Positions 1 to 9,507 of a stretch of DNA of 64,000 nucleotides are shown here, in pieces. The notes under the pieces are model-generated. The model worked only from the letters and a program-made list of their open reading frames with translations. It searched no databases and was not told where the DNA came from. Origin of the DNA: Variovorax sp. S12S4 (GTDB lineage: Bacteria > Pseudomonadota > Gammaproteobacteria > Burkholderiales > Burkholderiaceae_C); the NCBI RefSeq assembly GCF_023195515.1, contig NZ_JALPKR020000002.1:3015001-3079000 (forward strand), given 5' to 3'. The position numbers were made by a program, and so were the translations under genes. Numbering within the stretch: position 1 is the first letter of the stretch; each line of letters starts with the position of its first letter.

Positions 1-105
1 GAGTCCACCCGCCAGGCCATCGGCGAACGGATGCGCAAGCTGGCGCAAGTTCCCTTCGACAGCCTGGACGACGCGCAGCTGCGCGCAACCCTCGAAGCCA
101 TCTGA
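1..105 (+). CDS. C-terminal tail of an unidentified protein (possibly ArsR)
   Basis: The frame is open from the window edge for 34 residues and ends in TGA at 103-105. The tail is charged and probably helical, with no motif that identifies it. It lies directly upstream of arsB on the same strand, where ars operons usually carry the ArsR repressor, so an ArsR C-terminus is a reasonable guess. It could equally be another ars gene. The 87 bases to the arsB start contain nothing else recognisable. Confidence 0.5.
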   Translation, partial: ESTRQAIGERMRKLAQVPFDSLDDAQLRATLEAI

Positions 106-192
106 TCCAGTACCGCGCGATTCCGACCTCATGCAGCGGGCCGGCAGGGCCCGCTCGTGCATCGCCAATTCAAAACCAAGAAAAACTCTCCA

Positions 193-1479
193 ATGCTTGC
201 GGCCATCCTGATCTTCATCTTCACACTCGTGCTGGTCATCTGGCAGCCGCGGGGCCTCGGCATCGGCTGGAGCGCTTCGCTCGGCGCGGTGATCGCGCTG
301 CTCTTCGGCGTGGTGCAGCTCGCCGACATCCCGGTCGTATGGGCCATCGTGTGGAACGCGACCGCAACCTTTGTGGCCGTCATCATCATCAGCCTGCTGC
401 TCGACGAGGCCGGCTTCTTCGAATGGGCCGCGTTGCACGTGGCGCGCTGGGGCAACGGGCGCGGGCGGCTGCTGTTCGCCTTCATCGTGCTGCTGGGCGC
501 CGCAGTCTCGGCGCTGTTCGCCAACGACGGCGCGGCGCTGATCCTTACGCCGATCGTGATGGCGATGCTCGTTGCGCTCGGGTTCTCGCCCGCCGCCACG
601 CTGGCTTTCGTGATGGCCGCGGGCTTCATCGCCGACACGGCGAGCTTGCCGCTCATCGTCTCGAACCTGGTGAACATTGTCTCGGCCGACTTCTTCAAGA
701 TCGGCTTCAACGACTACGCCGCCGTGATGATCCCGGTGAACCTCGCGGCCGTGGCCGCCAGCCTGCTGGTGCTGATGCTCTACTTCCGCCGCGGCATCCC
801 TGCGAGCTACGACGTGACACAGCTCAAGGTTCCGGTGGAGGCGATCCGCGACCCCGCCACCTTCCGGGCCGGCTGGATCGTGCTGGTGCTCCTGCTCATC
901 GGCTTCTTCGGCCTCGAACCGTTGGGTGTTCCGGTCAGCGCGGTGGCAGCCGTGGGCGCGGCCATCCTGCTGGCCGTGGCGGCGCGCGGGCATGTCATCA
1001 GCACGCGCAAGGTGCTGCATGGCGCACCCTGGCAGATCGTGATCTTCTCGCTCGGCATGTACCTGGTGGTCTACGGCCTGCGCAATGCGGGCTTGACCGG
1101 CCAGATCGCCTCGCTGCTGGACGTCTTCGCGCAAAGCGGCGTCTGGGGTGCGGCGATGGGCACCGGTTTCCTCACGGCGGCGCTGTCGTCGGTGATGAAC
1201 AACATGCCGACGGTGCTGATCGGCGCACTGTCGATCGATGCTTCGAACGCCAGCGGCATCGTGAAGGAAGCGATGATCTATGCGAACGTGATCGGTTGCG
1301 ATCTGGAGCCCAAGATCACGCCGATCGGAAGCCTGGCCACGCTGCTCTGGCTGCATGTGCTCGAGAAGAAGGGCACGGTGATCGGCTGGGGCTACTATTT
1401 CAAGGTGGGCATCGTGATGACCATCCCCGTGCTTGCCGTCACGCTGGCTGCTCTGGCGCTGCGCCTGAGCGTCGGCTGA
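193..1479 (+). CDS. arsB: ArsB arsenite/antimonite efflux membrane protein
   Basis: This inner-membrane carrier exports arsenite and antimonite, alone or with an ArsA ATPase; no arsA is visible here. The 428-residue protein matches remembered E. coli ArsB along its whole length, including the blocks [16 protein letters not shown] near the N-terminus, [32 protein letters not shown] and [16 protein letters not shown]. It is almost entirely hydrophobic with many membrane segments. The ATG at 193 is preferred to one at 157 because it gives the family's usual N-terminus (MLAAILIF); the Shine-Dalgarno is weak. arsC follows 37 bases later. Confidence 0.96.
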   Translation: MLAAILIFIFTLVLVIWQPRGLGIGWSASLGAVIALLFGVVQLADIPVVWAIVWNATATFVAVIIISLLLDEAGFFEWAALHVARWGNGRGRLLFAFIVLLGAAVSALFANDGAALILTPIVMAMLVALGFSPAATLAFVMAAGFIADTASLPLIVSNLVNIVSADFFKIGFNDYAAVMIPVNLAAVAASLLVLMLYFRRGIPASYDVTQLKVPVEAIRDPATFRAGWIVLVLLLIGFFGLEPLGVPVSAVAAVGAAILLAVAARGHVISTRKVLHGAPWQIVIFSLGMYLVVYGLRNAGLTGQIASLLDVFAQSGVWGAAMGTGFLTAALSSVMNNMPTVLIGALSIDASNASGIVKEAMIYANVIGCDLEPKITPIGSLATLLWLHVLEKKGTVIGWGYYFKVGIVMTIPVLAVTLAALALRLSVG

Positions 1480-1516
1480 AACACCCCATTCAATTTCCAC
1501 ACACGCTTGAGATCCC

Positions 1517-1948
1517 ATGAGCGACGTCACCATCTATCACAACCCCGCCTGCGGCACGTCCCGGAACGTGCTCGCGCTGATCCGCAACACGGGCGAAGAG
1601 CCCACGGTCATCGAGTACCTGAAGACGCCGCCCGACCGGGCCACGCTGAAGCAGTTGATCGCGGCCATGGGCACGCCGGTGCGCGACGTCCTGCGCCAGA
1701 AGGGAACGCCGTGTGACGAGCTTGGCCTCGGCGATCCGAAGTGGACCGACGACCAGCTGATCGACTTCATGCTGCAGCATCCGATCCTCATCAACCGGCC
1801 GATCGTGGTGACGCCACTGGGCACGCGTCTGTGCCGCCCTTCCGAAGTGGTGCTCGACATCCTGCCGCGTCCCCAGCTGGGCGCGTTTGCCAAGGAAGAC
1901 GGCGAAGCCGTGATCGATGCGAAAGGCCAACGTGTCGCTAAGTCCTGA
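1517..1948 (+). CDS. arsC: Glutaredoxin-dependent arsenate reductase ArsC
   Basis: It reduces arsenate to arsenite, the form exported by ArsB, using glutathione and glutaredoxin in the cytoplasm. At 143 residues it has the usual length of the R773-type enzyme. The active-site loop H8-N-P-A-C12-G-T-S-R16 carries the catalytic Cys12. The three arginines known to bind arsenate in this family are all present (R60, R94, R107). The gene ends inside the start of arsH, suggesting translational coupling. It is unrelated to the phosphatase-type ArsC relative near 21 kb. Confidence 0.95.
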   Translation: MSDVTIYHNPACGTSRNVLALIRNTGEEPTVIEYLKTPPDRATLKQLIAAMGTPVRDVLRQKGTPCDELGLGDPKWTDDQLIDFMLQHPILINRPIVVTPLGTRLCRPSEVVLDILPRPQLGAFAKEDGEAVIDAKGQRVAKS

Positions 1949-2651
1949 ACTCCCCAACCTCGATCCCGAGGCCTTCCACGAGCCGGATCTGCAGCGCTTG
2001 CTTCCGACCGAGCGGGCCACGCACGCGCCGCGCATTCTGCTGCTTTACGGCTCCGTGCGAGAACGCTCCTACAGCCGGCTCCTGACGGAAGAAGCGGCTC
2101 GGCTGCTGCGGAAGATGGGTGCGGAAACGCGCATCTTCGATCCGCGTGGACTGCCCCTGCCGGACGGCGCGCCGGAGGATCACCCGAAGGTCCAGGAGCT
2201 GCGTGATCTGGCGCAGTGGTCCGAGGGCATGGTGTGGTGCTCGCCCGAACGCCACGGTGCCATGACCGGGATCATGAAGGCACAGATCGACTGGATCCCG
2301 CTGTCTGTCGGCTCGGTGCGTCCCACCCAGGGCAAGACGCTGGCGGTCATGGAGGTGTCGGGCGGCTCGCAGTCGTTCAATGCGGTGAACCAGCTGCGTG
2401 TGCTCGGCCGCTGGATGCGGATGATCACCATCCCCAACCAGTCATCCGTGGCCAAGGCTTTTCTCGAGTTCGAGGAAGACGGGCGCATGAAGCCCTCGCC
2501 CTACTACGAGCGCGTGGTCGACGTCATGGAAGAGCTCGTGAAGTTCACGCTGCTCACGCGGGACTGCGCGGACTACCTGGTCGACCGCTACAGCGAACGG
2601 CGCGAGAGCGCGGAAGCCCTCTCGAAGCGGGTCAACCTGCGGAGCATCTGA
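1932..2651 (+). CDS. arsH: ArsH NADPH-dependent FMN reductase
   Basis: ArsH is a flavodoxin-like FMN protein that oxidises trivalent organoarsenicals and reduces quinones or metals with NADPH. The core shows the flavin-binding loop [14 protein letters not shown], then [20 protein letters not shown] and [14 protein letters not shown], all typical of the family. A GTG at 1932 with GAAAGG five bases upstream (1921-1926) looks like the real start, giving 239 residues and a 17-base overlap with arsC. An ATG at 1917 is the alternative and would add five residues. The next gene starts 14 bases downstream. Confidence 0.93.
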   Translation: MSLSPELPNLDPEAFHEPDLQRLLPTERATHAPRILLLYGSVRERSYSRLLTEEAARLLRKMGAETRIFDPRGLPLPDGAPEDHPKVQELRDLAQWSEGMVWCSPERHGAMTGIMKAQIDWIPLSVGSVRPTQGKTLAVMEVSGGSQSFNAVNQLRVLGRWMRMITIPNQSSVAKAFLEFEEDGRMKPSPYYERVVDVMEELVKFTLLTRDCADYLVDRYSERRESAEALSKRVNLRSI

Positions 2652-2665
2652 GGGAGCAAGCGACG

Positions 2666-3865
2666 TTGCAGAGCAGGACCACGACGACGGTGATGCTGGG
2701 GGTGGCGCAGACCCTGGCATGGGCGTCGTCGTACTACCTTCCTGCGGTCCTGGCCGGCGCCATCAGCAGGGACGTCGGCACATCGGTCTCCACGGTCTTC
2801 GGTGCGTTCTCGGTGGCGCTGCTTGTCGCGGCCGCGATCGGGCCTTACTCAGGCCGGCTTATCGATCGCCTGGGCGGGCGGCCGGTCCTCATGGCCAGCA
2901 ACCTTGTCTTCGCCGGTGGTCTCGCTCTTCTGAGCCAGGCCACACATTCCAGCGTCGTCTTTGCAGCCTGGGCCTTGATGGGCCTAGCGATGGGCAGCGG
3001 ACTTTACGAAGCAGCCTTCGCGACGGTGGTGCGCCTGCACGGCCAGAACGCGCGCAGAGCAATTACTGGCATCACACTCTTCGCCGGCTTTGCGAGCACC
3101 GTAGGGTGGCCGCTGTCAGCCTACCTGGAAAGCACAGTGGGATGGCGCGGCGCCTGTCTTGCGTGGGCCGCATTGCATCTGGTCGTCGGCCTGCCGCTCA
3201 ATGCGCTTTTGCCTCGCGCTCCCGGCGCCGATCCAGCTGCGAAGGAGACCGGGACATCCGAGAGGGACGCCGGACCTGGTCTCGCGCCCGCGCGACAGCG
3301 CCGTGCCGCAGTCTTGATGGCCTATGTGTTCGCAGTGGCCTGGTTCATCAGCACGGCCATGGCCGCGCACCTGCCCGCGCTGCTGCTGGCCAGCGGTGCC
3401 ACGCTCGCCGCTGCGGTGGGAATCGCCGCGCTGGTCGGACCGGCGCAGGTGGCAGGACGGCTGATCGAGTTCACTTTTTTGAAGCGCGCGCACCCCTTGC
3501 TGTCGGCCAAGTTGGCCACGCTGGCGCATCCACTGGGCGCACTCTGTCTCGGCCTGTTCGGCACCTCAGCCGCCGCAGCCTTCGCGGTGCTCCACGGCTT
3601 GGGCAACGGCATTCTGACCATCGCCATCGGGACGCTTCCGCTCTTGATCTTTGGCGCCAAGGGCTACGGCCAGCGCCAGGGCTTTCTGATGGTGCCGGCG
3701 CGCCTCGTACAGGCAGCCGCGCCGTTCCTGTTCGGCATGGCCGTGGAGCGGTGGGGCGATGGTGCACTGTGGTTTTCCGCCGGACTGGGCCTGTCTGCCT
3801 GCCTTGCGCTGGTGATCATGACCACCAGCCTCAGGACGACCCCGCATGGCGTGGAGGCGCATTGA
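2666..3865 (+). CDS. MFS transporter in the ars operon (ArsK/ArsJ-type candidate)
   Basis: This is a 399-residue major facilitator protein with about 12 predicted membrane segments. The MFS loop-2/3 signature appears as [16 protein letters not shown], followed by [19 protein letters not shown] at 2666 is chosen because AGGGAG (2651-2656) sits nine bases upstream and directly after the arsH stop; GTG 2690 or ATG 2693 are alternatives. Position between arsH and an ArsO-like gene suggests export of an arsenic species, as known for ArsK (trivalent) or ArsJ. No GAPDH partner of the arsJ type is present. The substrate is not proven by sequence. Confidence 0.8.
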   Translation: MQSRTTTTVMLGVAQTLAWASSYYLPAVLAGAISRDVGTSVSTVFGAFSVALLVAAAIGPYSGRLIDRLGGRPVLMASNLVFAGGLALLSQATHSSVVFAAWALMGLAMGSGLYEAAFATVVRLHGQNARRAITGITLFAGFASTVGWPLSAYLESTVGWRGACLAWAALHLVVGLPLNALLPRAPGADPAAKETGTSERDAGPGLAPARQRRAAVLMAYVFAVAWFISTAMAAHLPALLLASGATLAAAVGIAALVGPAQVAGRLIEFTFLKRAHPLLSAKLATLAHPLGALCLGLFGTSAAAAFAVLHGLGNGILTIAIGTLPLLIFGAKGYGQRQGFLMVPARLVQAAAPFLFGMAVERWGDGALWFSAGLGLSACLALVIMTTSLRTTPHGVEAH

Positions 3866-3866
3866 A

Positions 3867-4937
3867 ATGGGACCCGACAGTCGAATGACCTACGACGTGA
3901 TCATCATCGGCGGCGGCCAGGCGGCGCTCTCGGTGGCGTACTTCCTGCGACGCACGCAACGCTCGTTCCTGATTCTGGACACCGAAGAACGCGGCGGTGG
4001 CGCCTGGCAGCACGGATGGGATTCGTTGCGTCTGTTTTCACCGTCAGCGTGGAGTTCGATCGCGGGTTGGCCGATGCCAAGCGCCGGTACAACCTATCCC
4101 GGGCGCGACCATGTGGTGAACTACCTGCGGGACTACGAAAGGCGCTACGCGCTCCCGATCGAGCGACCGGTACTCGTGTCGTCGGTCACGCGCGATGCGC
4201 AGGGTTTCCAGGTACAGGCTAGCGACAGGACTTGGACGGCGCGAACGGTCGTCAGCGCAACAGGCACGTGGCGCAAGCCCGTCGTACCGGACTATCCGGG
4301 CATGCAGGATTTTTCCGGCCGCCAGCTCCACTCGGCGCACTACCGGAGCCCGGACGAATTCAGGGATCAGCGGGTCATGATCGTGGGCGGTGGAAACTCC
4401 GGCGCGCAGATCCTGGCCGAAGTGTCGCTCACAGCAAGCGAAACCGTGTGGGTCACGGAAGACGAGCCCAGGTTCCTGCCAGATGACGTGGACGGCCGTG
4501 TGTTGTTTGAGCGTGCGACGGCACGATGGCGCGCGCTGCAGGAAGGTCGAAGCATCGATGAGCTTCCAGGTGGCTTCGGGGACATCGTCATGGTGCCGCC
4601 GGTCAAGGACGCCCGTGCTCGAGGGATGCTGTCGTCCCTCAGACCTTTCCGTCGGATGACGCCCGATGGCGTACTCTGGGACGATGGCACCGCTCGCGAA
4701 TTCGACGCGGTGATCTGGTGCACAGGCTTTCGCGCGGCACTGGACCACCTCAACCCTCTCGGCATCGTCCAAGACGGCAAGGTGCCTGTCACAGGAACTC
4801 GCTCGCGCGACGTGCCCGGACTATGGCTGGTGGGTTATGGAGAATGGACTGGGCCGGCATCGGCAACGCTCATCGGGGTGATGCGCACCGCAAGAAGTAC
4901 CGCTGGCGAGATTGATGCGTTTCTGGGTCATGCGTGA
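3867..4937 (+). CDS. ArsO-like flavin-dependent monooxygenase/oxidoreductase
   Basis: This 356-residue FAD/NADPH two-nucleotide-fold protein is related to flavin monooxygenases and thioredoxin reductases. It has an FAD dinucleotide motif [12 protein letters not shown] (residues 11-22), a second motif [12 protein letters not shown] near residue 172, and ATGTWRKP between them. Proteins of this kind in ars operons are annotated ArsO, a putative monooxygenase with no firmly established reaction. The ATG at 3867 is chosen because GGAGG (3853-3857) lies nine bases upstream inside the end of the MFS gene; ATG 3885 is possible. It is the last gene of the run. Confidence 0.85.
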   Translation: MGPDSRMTYDVIIIGGGQAALSVAYFLRRTQRSFLILDTEERGGGAWQHGWDSLRLFSPSAWSSIAGWPMPSAGTTYPGRDHVVNYLRDYERRYALPIERPVLVSSVTRDAQGFQVQASDRTWTARTVVSATGTWRKPVVPDYPGMQDFSGRQLHSAHYRSPDEFRDQRVMIVGGGNSGAQILAEVSLTASETVWVTEDEPRFLPDDVDGRVLFERATARWRALQEGRSIDELPGGFGDIVMVPPVKDARARGMLSSLRPFRRMTPDGVLWDDGTAREFDAVIWCTGFRAALDHLNPLGIVQDGKVPVTGTRSRDVPGLWLVGYGEWTGPASATLIGVMRTARSTAGEIDAFLGHA

Positions 4938-5359
4938 GGGCTGGACGAGTGTTCGAGCAGCGCGCATTCGGAAAACGCGGTGGGCAACAAGCGCTCCAAA
5001 GCAGCCATTCTTGGAAGTCTTGCAGCGATCGCCGACGGGCGGCTTGTGGCCGGCTTTATGGGGGGCAAGGCCCCGCTACCGAAAACTGGACGGGCGTTGC
5101 GAACATCCGGTATTGGCCGGCTGCGGTAGTACACGACCATAAGCCCACCGACTGCTCCCGCTGCGTAGCCGCCATCCTTGGGCGCTGTTCCTTGCGAGAG
5201 CTAAACGCCATGACCTAGAATCCGCATCGCGCTTGTCGGCGCATGCTGCCCATCATGGCTCACCTGGTTCGCCGGGACGACAGTGATTTCTCGTGAGCAT
5301 CAGCTTCCACGTTTGGCGGAGCTTGGCAATGGGCACCAAGGTATACCGCTTCAACGTTT
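4938..5359 (+). other. Non-coding stretch after the ars operon
   Basis: No reading frame here shows consistent protein-like composition on either strand. Short frames exist, for example one on the minus strand ending near 4928, but none has a Shine-Dalgarno or recognisable motif. The base composition is more mixed than in the ars genes, consistent with eroded intergenic DNA at the edge of an island. No clear intrinsic terminator was found after the ars operon. Confidence 0.4.
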
Positions 5360-5575
5360 TTGGAGCTTGTCTTGAACCTCATCCTCACCACGTCGACTGC
5401 TGCCGAGAAACTACATCGGCTCGCCAAGCAACGGCGCAAAACCAATCCGACTTCGCTGGCCGTCGCGCTCGACACGATAGCAAGGGAGCACGGCTATCAC
5501 CACTGGAAGCACGTCAAGGATTGCGTCGAGCAGACAAAATCCCTGCCTGCCGTGTTGATTTCCACGCGTATGTGA
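5360..5575 (+). CDS. Small hypothetical protein, probably the truncated N-terminus of a larger gene
   Basis: A TTG start gives 71 residues; a second TTG at 5372 is also possible. The first 50 residues look genuinely coding, with LTTSTAAEKLHRLAKQRR, then SLAVALDTIAREHGYHHWKHVKDC: an alpha-helical, basic module rich in His and Trp. The last residues lose this character and the frame closes soon afterwards. This suggests the 3' part was cut off, perhaps by the event that left the inverted repeat at 5586-5672. Function is unknown. Confidence 0.45.
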   Translation: MELVLNLILTTSTAAEKLHRLAKQRRKTNPTSLAVALDTIAREHGYHHWKHVKDCVEQTKSLPAVLISTRM

Positions 5576-5585
5576 CCCGCATTTC

Positions 5586-5672
5586 TGACCCACCCATATC
5601 CCTGAGCGCGCGTCTCTGATCCTGTGCATCGGTGTGTAGAAACGCGGCAGCGCTCGATGGAAAAGTGGGTCA
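5586..5672. repeat. Short inverted repeat in the gap upstream of the LysR gene
   Basis: TGACCCAC at 5586-5593 is repeated in inverted orientation as GTGGGTCA at 5665-5672, flanking 71 bases. It starts 11 bases after the truncated small gene and may be the relic of a mobile element's ends. No transposase or target duplication is visible. The rest of the gap up to 5864 shows no gene. Confidence 0.3.
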
Positions 5673-5864
5673 AACAAGCGTGGAAATTCACACCAAGCCG
5701 CATCATCTCTCGCCACCGCGCTTGCTCATTGAACCGTAGGGCTGCGCTGGATGCTCCTAGCTGTCGAAGCCGAATCGCTAGCCACTGCAACCGCCCGACA
5801 ACGATAGCAACAACACAGAGAATTCGATCCCGTGCGTCGCGATTGAAGATGGCGATAGCATGTA

Positions 5865-5883
5865 TGTCGTTTCTTAAATGACA
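5865..5883 (+). promoter_or_regulatory. Dyad just upstream of the LysR gene (likely autoregulatory site)
   Basis: An imperfect palindrome, TGTCGTTT - CTT - AAATGACA, ends 11 bases before the LysR start codon. Its right half AAATGACA is identical to half-sites of the operator downstream of the gene (6827-6847). A LysR regulator binding both places would explain autoregulation together with control of the next gene. The assignment rests on shared sequence only. Confidence 0.5.
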
Positions 5884-5894
5884 AATTGGCATGC

Positions 5895-6803
5895 ATGGCA
5901 GGCTTTGACGATCGGGTGACAAACGGGATCAGCGTGCTGTCCGCGATCGTCGACAGCGGCACGTTTGCGGCGGCTGGCGACATACTGAACATGTCGCAAT
6001 CTGGCGTCAGCCGGTCGATTGCGCGGCTTGAGGCGCGGCTGGGTATTCGGCTGCTCGAACGCACCACGCGATCTGTCAGCCTCACCGACGAGGGCAGGCG
6101 CTTCTACGAGCAGGTGATGCCCCTTTTGGCCGGCCTGGAAGAGGCTGCGGCCTCCGCCGCCCAAGGCGCGGCCGCCGTTCGCGGGCGCCTGAGGGTCAAT
6201 CTTGATCCGTATTTCTCTCGGCTCATCCTGGGGCCAAGGCTGGGCGCATTCCTCGAGAGCTATCCGCAGTTGCGCCTCGAACTGATCACAACGGATCGCC
6301 TGGGCGACCTTGTGGCCGATGGTTTCGATCTGGCCGTGCGCTTCGGAAATCCTCGCCCGTCGACACTGGTTGCACGCAAGCTGCTGGACACCCGGATGGT
6401 GACCATCGCAGCGCCCGCCTACCTCAAGCGCTACGGCCATCCCAAAGACCCACGCGAACTCGAGAAGGGCCATCACGTCTGCATTCAGTTCCGTGATCCG
6501 GAGTCCGGGCGTCCCTATCCATGGGAGTTTCACAAACGTCGCAAGAAGCTGGTGCTCGAAACCAGCGGCTCGTTGACGGTCAATGATGCCGGAACGCTGT
6601 ACAGCGTGTGCCTCGCCGGTCACGGGATGGCCCAAGTCATGGACTTGGGCGTCGGGCCGATGATTGCCGATGGACGATTGGTCGAGGTGTTTCCAGACTG
6701 GCCCGATGAGCGGTTTCCGTTGTATGCGCTGCACCCGTCACGCCATCATGTGCCCGCGAAGACGCGCGCGTTTCTGGACTTCATCGTCGCGCTGCTGCAT
6801 TAG
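5895..6803 (+). CDS. LysR-family transcriptional regulator
   Basis: This 302-residue protein has the LysR winged helix-turn-helix at about residues 14-60 (TFAAAGDILNMSQSGVSRSI, then RLGIRLLERTTRSVSLTDEG) followed by a periplasmic-binding-fold effector domain. The effector domain resembles the CrgA-like subgroup (LVADGFDLAVRFGNP, VNDAGTLYSVCLAGHGMAQV). A TTG at 5886 would add three residues; ATG 5895 is preferred. Downstream on the same strand lie an NmrA-type gene and a serine hydrolase, separated from it by a 51-base nested palindrome that probably is its operator. The inducer is unknown. Confidence 0.93.
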   Translation: MAGFDDRVTNGISVLSAIVDSGTFAAAGDILNMSQSGVSRSIARLEARLGIRLLERTTRSVSLTDEGRRFYEQVMPLLAGLEEAAASAAQGAAAVRGRLRVNLDPYFSRLILGPRLGAFLESYPQLRLELITTDRLGDLVADGFDLAVRFGNPRPSTLVARKLLDTRMVTIAAPAYLKRYGHPKDPRELEKGHHVCIQFRDPESGRPYPWEFHKRRKKLVLETSGSLTVNDAGTLYSVCLAGHGMAQVMDLGVGPMIADGRLVEVFPDWPDERFPLYALHPSRHHVPAKTRAFLDFIVALLH

Positions 6804-6810
6804 CCTCCAG

Positions 6811-6861
6811 CTTCAATGATGATCTTGTGTCATTAATGAAATGACACCTATGTCATTGAAG
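6811..6861 (+). promoter_or_regulatory. Nested palindromic operator upstream of the NmrA-type gene
   Basis: Two inverted repeats share nearly the same centre. The inner pair is GTGTCATT (6827-6834) and AATGACAC (6840-6847), a perfect dyad with a five-base spacer. The outer pair is CTTCAATGA (6811-6819) and TCATTGAAG (6853-6861), also perfect. The result is four ATGACA/TGTCAT-like half-sites within 51 bases. It is AT-rich and lacks a T-run, so a terminator is unlikely. It lies 65 bases before the NmrA-type start and shares half-sites with the dyad at 5865-5883. Confidence 0.65.
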
Positions 6862-6926
6862 TAACAGGCTCGTTCTCCGAGACTTCTTGCACCGCGGCTC
6901 AGTGCCGCCTTCCCAAGGAGTCTCGA

Positions 6927-7787
6927 ATGTTCGCCATTACAGGAATTACAGGTCAGGTCGGGGGTACCGTCGCAAGGGCACTCATCGACAATGGACAGCG
7001 GGTACGAGCAGTCGTGCGCAATGCTGAAAAGGGCGCGGCATGGGCGCGCAAAGGATGTGAGGTCGCAGTCGCGGACCTGTACGATGCCGCCGCACTGAAG
7101 AAGGCCTTCGCCGGCGTGCAAGGGGTTTTCTTCCTGCTGCCGCCGGTGTTCGATCCGTCGCCCGACTTTAACGAAGCGCGTCGTGTGATCGCCGCCGTCC
7201 GTGAGGCGCTCGAAGTCGCGCGGCCCTCCAAGGTTGTCTCCCTGTCGACGATAGGCGCTCAAGCGCTGCAGCCAAACCTGCTGCAGCAGCACCAGTTGCA
7301 GGAGAAAAGCCTGGGAACCTTGCCGCTGCCTATCACCTTCTTGCGCGCCGCCTGGTTCATGGAGAACGCGACATGGGATGTCGCACCGGCCCGCACGACC
7401 GGCGTGATCCCGAGCTTTCTCTACCCGTTGGACAAGCCGGTGCCGATGGTCGCCACCGAGGACATCGGGCGCGTGGCGGCCGAGTTGCTCCAGGAAACCT
7501 GGCAAGGCAGGCGCGTCGTCGAATTGGAGGGCGCGCGCTTGTCACCCAATGACATCGCCGCGGCCTTTGGGCGCGTGCTCGAACGCGAGGTACGGATGGA
7601 AGCGGTGCCGCGCGCCACCTGGGAGGCGCTGTTCAAGTCGCAGGGGATGAAGAACCCGGTGCCACGCGCCCAGATGCTGGATGGCTTCAATGAAGGGTGG
7701 ATCGACTTCGAGGGTGACGCATCCAGCACGCGCAAAGGCACCGTGTCCCTGGATACGGTTCTGCAAACCCTGATCGCGCGCGCCTGA
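6927..7787 (+). CDS. NmrA/SDR-type NAD(P)-binding protein
   Basis: This 286-residue atypical short-chain dehydrogenase has an N-terminal dinucleotide fold with G6-x-x-G9-x-x-G12 (FAITGITGQVGG). Members of the NmrA-like group act as NAD(P)H-dependent quinone reductases or redox sensors; QorB (NAD(P)H:quinone oxidoreductase 2) is one. The canonical YxxxK is absent, as usual for the subgroup; VVSLSTIGAQ marks the matching strand. AAGGAG (6916-6921) lies five bases before the ATG. A serine hydrolase gene follows eight bases after the stop, so the two are probably cotranscribed under the upstream LysR regulator. Confidence 0.88.
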   Translation: MFAITGITGQVGGTVARALIDNGQRVRAVVRNAEKGAAWARKGCEVAVADLYDAAALKKAFAGVQGVFFLLPPVFDPSPDFNEARRVIAAVREALEVARPSKVVSLSTIGAQALQPNLLQQHQLQEKSLGTLPLPITFLRAAWFMENATWDVAPARTTGVIPSFLYPLDKPVPMVATEDIGRVAAELLQETWQGRRVVELEGARLSPNDIAAAFGRVLEREVRMEAVPRATWEALFKSQGMKNPVPRAQMLDGFNEGWIDFEGDASSTRKGTVSLDTVLQTLIARA

Positions 7788-7795
7788 CAGGAGTC

Positions 7796-9118
7796 ATGAA
7801 CATGAACCAAGACTTCAGTAGGCGCAATCTGCTCAAAGGTGCTGCCACGTTGATGACCGTCCCCGCGCTGGCCCAGTTGGCGAGCGCCCCAGTTATGGCG
7901 GCGACGGCACGTACCCCGAGCCCGGTGGCCAAATACCCTCGCAGTGGCGCCTTCAACTCGATCGATCGAATGCTTCAGCGTGCTGTTGACGGGAGGCAAG
8001 TCGCTGGCGTCGTTGCCGTGGGTGCGACTGACAAAGGCACCGTCTACGAAGGGTCGTTCGGCAAGCGCGACGAGGCGCACGGTCCAGCCATGTCGCTCGA
8101 CACCGTCTTCTGGCTGCTGTCAATGACGAAGGCGGTAACGGCAATCGCCTGCATGCAACTCGTCGAACAGGGCAAGCTGCAACTTGACGATCCCGTGGGC
8201 AAACTGATGCCGGAACTGGCGTCGCCCAAGGTTCTGGAAGGCTTCGATGCGTCTGGGGCACCCACGCTGCGGCCCGCCAGGCGGCCAATCACCTTGCGCC
8301 ACCTGCTGACCCACACCTCGGGCCTTACCTATAGCAACTGGAGCGACAAGCTGCCCCAGTACGAGAAGTTCACGGGTCTGCCCGATATCGCCGAAAGCAA
8401 GAACGGCGCATTCGCCGCCCCGCTCGAGTTCGACCCGGGTGATCGCTGGCAGTACGGCACGGGCATGGACGCCGTGGGAAAGATCGTCGAGGCCGTCAGC
8501 GATCAATCTCTCGAGGTCTACTTCCGCGAGAACATCTTCGCGCCGCTCGGCATGATCGATACCGGCTTCTTGATTAGCAGTGCGCAGAAGCGTCGCGTGG
8601 CGACGACGTACATCCGCCAGTCGGATGGCTCGCTCACGTCGATGCCGTTCGAAATGCCGCAGCGCCCGGAGTTCTTCTCGGGCGGGGGTGGCCTGTTCGG
8701 CACGCCGCGCGACTACATGGCCCTCCTGCAGATGCTGCTGAGCGGCGGTACGTTCCGTGGCGCCCGCATCCTGAAGCCACAGACGGTGGCCATGATGCGC
8801 CAGAACCAGATCGGCGATCTGAACGTGAACCCGCTGAAGACATCCGCGGCAGCGTGGTCGAACGACGCCGACCTATTCCCCGGCATGCCGCAGAAGTGGG
8901 GCCTTTCGTTCGACATCAACACGCAGCCCGGGCCCAACGGTCGCAGCGCAGGCAGTTACGCGTGGGCCGGGCTGCTCAACTGCTACTTCTGGGTCGACCC
9001 GGTCAAGAAAGTGACCGGTGCGGTATTCACGCAACTGCTGCCGTTCTACGACGCGCGAATGGTCGAACTATTCGGTGCTTTTGAGCGCGGCCTCTACACC
9101 GGCTTGGCAAGCGCCTGA
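7796..9118 (+). CDS. Tat-exported serine hydrolase of the beta-lactamase/EstB family
   Basis: The 440-residue protein starts with a twin-arginine signal (SRRNLLKGAATLM, residues 8-20) ending near AMA-like Ala residues around position 35, so it should act in the periplasm. The catalytic S-x-x-K is S109-M-T-K112 (WLLSMTKAV). The domain continues with ITLRHLLTHTSGLTY, a YGTGMD segment replacing the usual Y-x-N, and a GGGGLFGTPRDY loop. This pattern fits class C-like esterases (EstB, LpqH-type carboxylesterases) better than true beta-lactamases. Its start is eight bases after the NmrA-type gene. The substrate is unknown. Confidence 0.88.
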   Translation: MNMNQDFSRRNLLKGAATLMTVPALAQLASAPVMAATARTPSPVAKYPRSGAFNSIDRMLQRAVDGRQVAGVVAVGATDKGTVYEGSFGKRDEAHGPAMSLDTVFWLLSMTKAVTAIACMQLVEQGKLQLDDPVGKLMPELASPKVLEGFDASGAPTLRPARRPITLRHLLTHTSGLTYSNWSDKLPQYEKFTGLPDIAESKNGAFAAPLEFDPGDRWQYGTGMDAVGKIVEAVSDQSLEVYFRENIFAPLGMIDTGFLISSAQKRRVATTYIRQSDGSLTSMPFEMPQRPEFFSGGGGLFGTPRDYMALLQMLLSGGTFRGARILKPQTVAMMRQNQIGDLNVNPLKTSAAAWSNDADLFPGMPQKWGLSFDINTQPGPNGRSAGSYAWAGLLNCYFWVDPVKKVTGAVFTQLLPFYDARMVELFGAFERGLYTGLASA

Positions 9119-9433
9119 GCTCCTTACATCGATTCCCAGACTCAATTCGGACTTCGTCAAGCATCGGTCCAGGGGATCGAGCGCCTCAAGTTTGGCGACG
9201 ATGTGGAAGCGGGGACCACATGGTTGCGGAGCCGGCTGCCGGCCGGTCAATCTCTTGTCGTAGTGCTCGGCAGGACCGCGTGCTTCAAGTGCGATGTGGC
9301 ATTCTTTGTCGACAACTGGCAGGACATTTTCCGCCACGGGCGAGATGACGCAATGGTCTATTCCGAAGACAGCAGCCTCATTCTTTTCGTGAATCATGAA
9401 GGTGGATTTGAAGTCGGTGAACGACCGCTTTAG
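9119..9433 (+). pseudogene. N-terminally truncated remnant of a small immunity-like protein
   Basis: A coherent frame runs immediately after the serine hydrolase stop, in the same phase, to a TAG at 9431-9433. It has no ATG; the only starts are a GTG at 9203 and weaker codons. The C-terminal half is protein-like: SLVVVLGRTACFKCDVAFFV, then NWQDIFRHGRDDAMVYSEDS and a final LFVNHEGGFEVGERPL. This W-x-D-x-F ... R-D-D-A ... H-E-x-x-F-E pattern reminds me of small acidic immunity-like proteins, unverified. The missing N-terminus suggests a recombination joint behind the hydrolase gene. Confidence 0.45.
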
Positions 9434-9507
9434 GGTTTTCTGAACTTCGGCTTCGGGCCCATTTGAGACATTCGAACTCGCCCAATGCAGACGTTCGGTC
9501 CGAGCGC

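Noticed and set aside
7796..9118. Calling the exported serine hydrolase a resistance beta-lactamase
   Set aside because: It has the S-x-x-K motif, but the Y-x-N motif is altered and other features fit esterases of the family; resistance is not supported.
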